A stretch of 7,472 nt of DNA from an uncultured Alphaproteobacteria bacterium. GTDB lineage: Bacteria > Pseudomonadota > Alphaproteobacteria > Rickettsiales > UBA1997. Location: positions 1-7,472 of the forward strand of contig CAJBXX010000224.1 of assembly GCA_903959715.1 (NCBI GenBank), in the 5' to 3' direction. Numbering within the stretch: the first letter of the stretch is position 1; each line of letters starts with the position of its first letter. A program made the position numbers and the translations under genes. Positions 6,411 through 7,472 of this stretch are shown here, in pieces. The notes below the pieces were generated by a model that did no database searches, was not told the DNA's origin, and was given only the letters and a program-made list of their open reading frames with translations.

Positions 6411-6659
6411 TTAATTTTTTAAAATTTGGTAAGAATAATCTTCGATAATTTTGTTAACCAATAATTTATCGCAAATATCATCAACGATATTTTGAATTTT
6501 TTCTTGGTCATTTTCGTTGATTTCAATATCAACGAATTTTCCTTGACGAACATTGGTAATTTGTGAATAACCAAGATTTTTATTTAAAGACGCTTCAATG
6601 GCTTTGCCCTGGGTGTCTAAAACAGCTTTTTTAAGAGCGATATTAATTCTGATTTGCAT
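6411..6659 (-). CDS. purS: Phosphoribosylformylglycinamidine synthase subunit PurS
   Basis: PurS is the small structural subunit that joins PurQ to the short form of PurL in the FGAM synthase complex. The 82-residue length is typical. Conserved features are KKAVLDTQGKAIE (10-22, usually VLDPQG with Pro where this protein has Thr), VRQGK (37-41) and the C-terminal CDKLLVNKIIEDY (63-75, usually LLxNPVIExY). It begins three bases after the purC stop and is followed by purQ, the standard order. Its presence implies that the PurL encoded elsewhere is the small type and not the large single-chain E. coli enzyme. Confidence 0.96.
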   Translation of the reverse strand: MQIRINIALKKAVLDTQGKAIEASLNKNLGYSQITNVRQGKFVDIEINENDQEKIQNIVDDICDKLLVNKIIEDYSYQILKN

Positions 6660-6662
6660 AAT

Positions 6663-7385
6663 TTAATAATTAATTTTTAATCGATTCGCAACTTCTTGAT
6701 AGGCTTCAACCAAACCACCTAAATCACGACGAAAACGATCTTTATCAAGTTTTTCGGAAGTATTTTCGTCCCATAATCTACAACTATCGGGGCTAATTTC
6801 ATCCGCTAATATGATTTTACTTTTATCAATAGCATCAAAACCAAATTCAATTTTAAAATCAACCAATTTAATTTTAATATTTTTAAATATATTTTGTAAA
6901 ATTTTATTAATTTTTAAAGAATAATCTTTGATTTCTTGTAATTGATTTTTATTAATAATTTTCAAAACATTGATAGCATGATCATCGTTGATTAAAGGAT
7001 CACCAAGTGCATCATCTTTATAACAAATCTCAAAAATTGGCGATAATAATTCGCGACCTTCTTCGATGCCAAGTCTTTTTGCCATTGAGCCGGCTGATAT
7101 ATTGCGAATTATAACTTCGAGTGGAATAATTTTGACTTTTTTAATTAATTGTTCACGCTTGTCGAGTCTTTTTACGAAATGAGTTGGAATATTTTCTTGA
7201 GCAAGTTTTAGCATAATAAACTCAGAAATAACATTATTCAAAACCCCCTTCCCTTCAATTACGGCTTTTTTTTGAGCATTAAAAGCGGTGGCGTCATCTT
7301 TGAAATATTGCACTAAAAAATTTTTATTTTCAGTGGAGTAAAGGATTTTTGCCTTACCTTCATATATTTTGTCAATTTTTTGCAT
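6663..7385 (-). CDS. purC: Phosphoribosylaminoimidazole-succinocarboxamide synthase (SAICAR synthetase)
   Basis: PurC joins aspartate to CAIR with ATP to give SAICAR in purine synthesis. The 240 residues match the usual bacterial length. Recognised parts are YEGKAK (8-13) in the N-terminal nucleotide-binding lobe, the first family signature IPLEVIIRNISAGS (87-100), the second signature LVDFKIEFG (174-182), and ADEISPDSCRLWD (194-206) near the ATP/metal site. It opens the purine block, 24 bases after the hemF stop and 3 bases before purS. The bases before the ATG are A and T only, so there is no Shine-Dalgarno. The start is supported by the family opening a few residues before YEGKAK. Confidence 0.97.
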   Translation of the reverse strand: MQKIDKIYEGKAKILYSTENKNFLVQYFKDDATAFNAQKKAVIEGKGVLNNVISEFIMLKLAQENIPTHFVKRLDKREQLIKKVKIIPLEVIIRNISAGSMAKRLGIEEGRELLSPIFEICYKDDALGDPLINDDHAINVLKIINKNQLQEIKDYSLKINKILQNIFKNIKIKLVDFKIEFGFDAIDKSKIILADEISPDSCRLWDENTSEKLDKDRFRRDLGGLVEAYQEVANRLKINY

Positions 7386-7409
7386 TTTATTTTATTAAAA
7401 ATATTAAAA

Positions 7410-7472
7410 TTAATCCCATTTAGCGATTGGTGGTAAAGACATTAAAATTGCTTCAACATTGCCTCCCGTCAT
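7410..7472 (-). CDS. hemF: Oxygen-dependent coproporphyrinogen III oxidase, C-terminal end only
   Basis: A frame open to the right edge of the window encodes about 20 residues, TGGNVEAILMSLPPIAKW among them, before a TAA. This closely matches the C-terminal segment of HemF, in which GGxxEAILMSLPPxxxW is strongly conserved and which ends soon after the Trp in many alphaproteobacteria. HemF converts coproporphyrinogen III to protoporphyrinogen IX with O2 in haem synthesis. The ATG at the very edge is an accident of the window boundary; the gene continues to the right. It lies 24 bases upstream of purC on the same strand, so they may share a transcript. The call rests on a short peptide. Confidence 0.75.
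   Translation of the reverse strand: MTGGNVEAILMSLPPIAKWD

Noticed and set aside
1..7472. Alternative genetic code with TGA read as tryptophan
   Set aside because: purN and bioD end at TGA at the expected family lengths, and tryptophan positions inspected use TGG.
1..7472. tRNA, rRNA, CRISPR, insertion sequence or phage features
   Set aside because: Nearly all bases are accounted for by coding sequence, gaps are at most 52 bases, and no direct-repeat array, transposase or RNA-gene pattern was seen.

Overview
The window is a gene-dense, AT-rich piece of bacterial chromosome (roughly one third G+C by eye). It carries ten genes or gene parts in one array on the minus strand, plus one partial gene on the plus strand that runs into the end of that array. 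The standard bacterial code fits: TAA and TGA both end genes and tryptophan is TGG. The likeliest source is an AT-rich alphaproteobacterium, perhaps a streamlined or host-associated lineage such as Rickettsiales or Pelagibacterales relatives. The reasons are the N-terminal form of ArgB, the C-terminal peptide of HemF, the purC-purS-purQ order, the Lys/Asn/Ile-rich proteins and the near absence of intergenic DNA. The exact lineage is inference.

In transcription order, from the right end leftwards on the minus strand, the genes are: the last codons of hemF (coproporphyrinogen III oxidase); purC, purS, purQ and purN (de novo purine synthesis); def (peptide deformylase); a gspF/pilC-family inner-membrane platform protein; bioD (dethiobiotin synthetase); a 52-base gap; argB (acetylglutamate kinase); and a prepilin-like protein with a large predicted lectin-like domain. 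Spacings from hemF to bioD are +24, +3, +15, +2, -4, -8 and -1 bases, so this block is probably one transcript with translational coupling. On the plus strand, positions 1-786 hold the C-terminal part of a NAPE-PLD/RomA-type metallo-beta-lactamase-fold hydrolase. Its last codon and stop overlap those of the pilin gene on the other strand.

Functionally this is a housekeeping region. PurC, PurS/PurQ (which need PurL, not seen here) and PurN act in IMP synthesis. PurN consumes 10-formyltetrahydrofolate, while Def removes formyl groups that come from the same cofactor by way of initiator Met-tRNA. BioD and ArgB are single steps of biotin and arginine synthesis whose partner genes must lie elsewhere. 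The GspF-like protein and the prepilin point to a type IV pilus or type II secretion-like machine whose other parts are also elsewhere.

No RNA gene, insertion sequence, CRISPR array or phage feature was seen, and no stretch above 300 bases lacks a gene. The most unusual items are the pseudopilin joined to a concanavalin A/LamG-like domain, a histidine-rich insertion in the deformylase, the purN-def coupling and the lack of Shine-Dalgarno sequences before the starts visible in the window.
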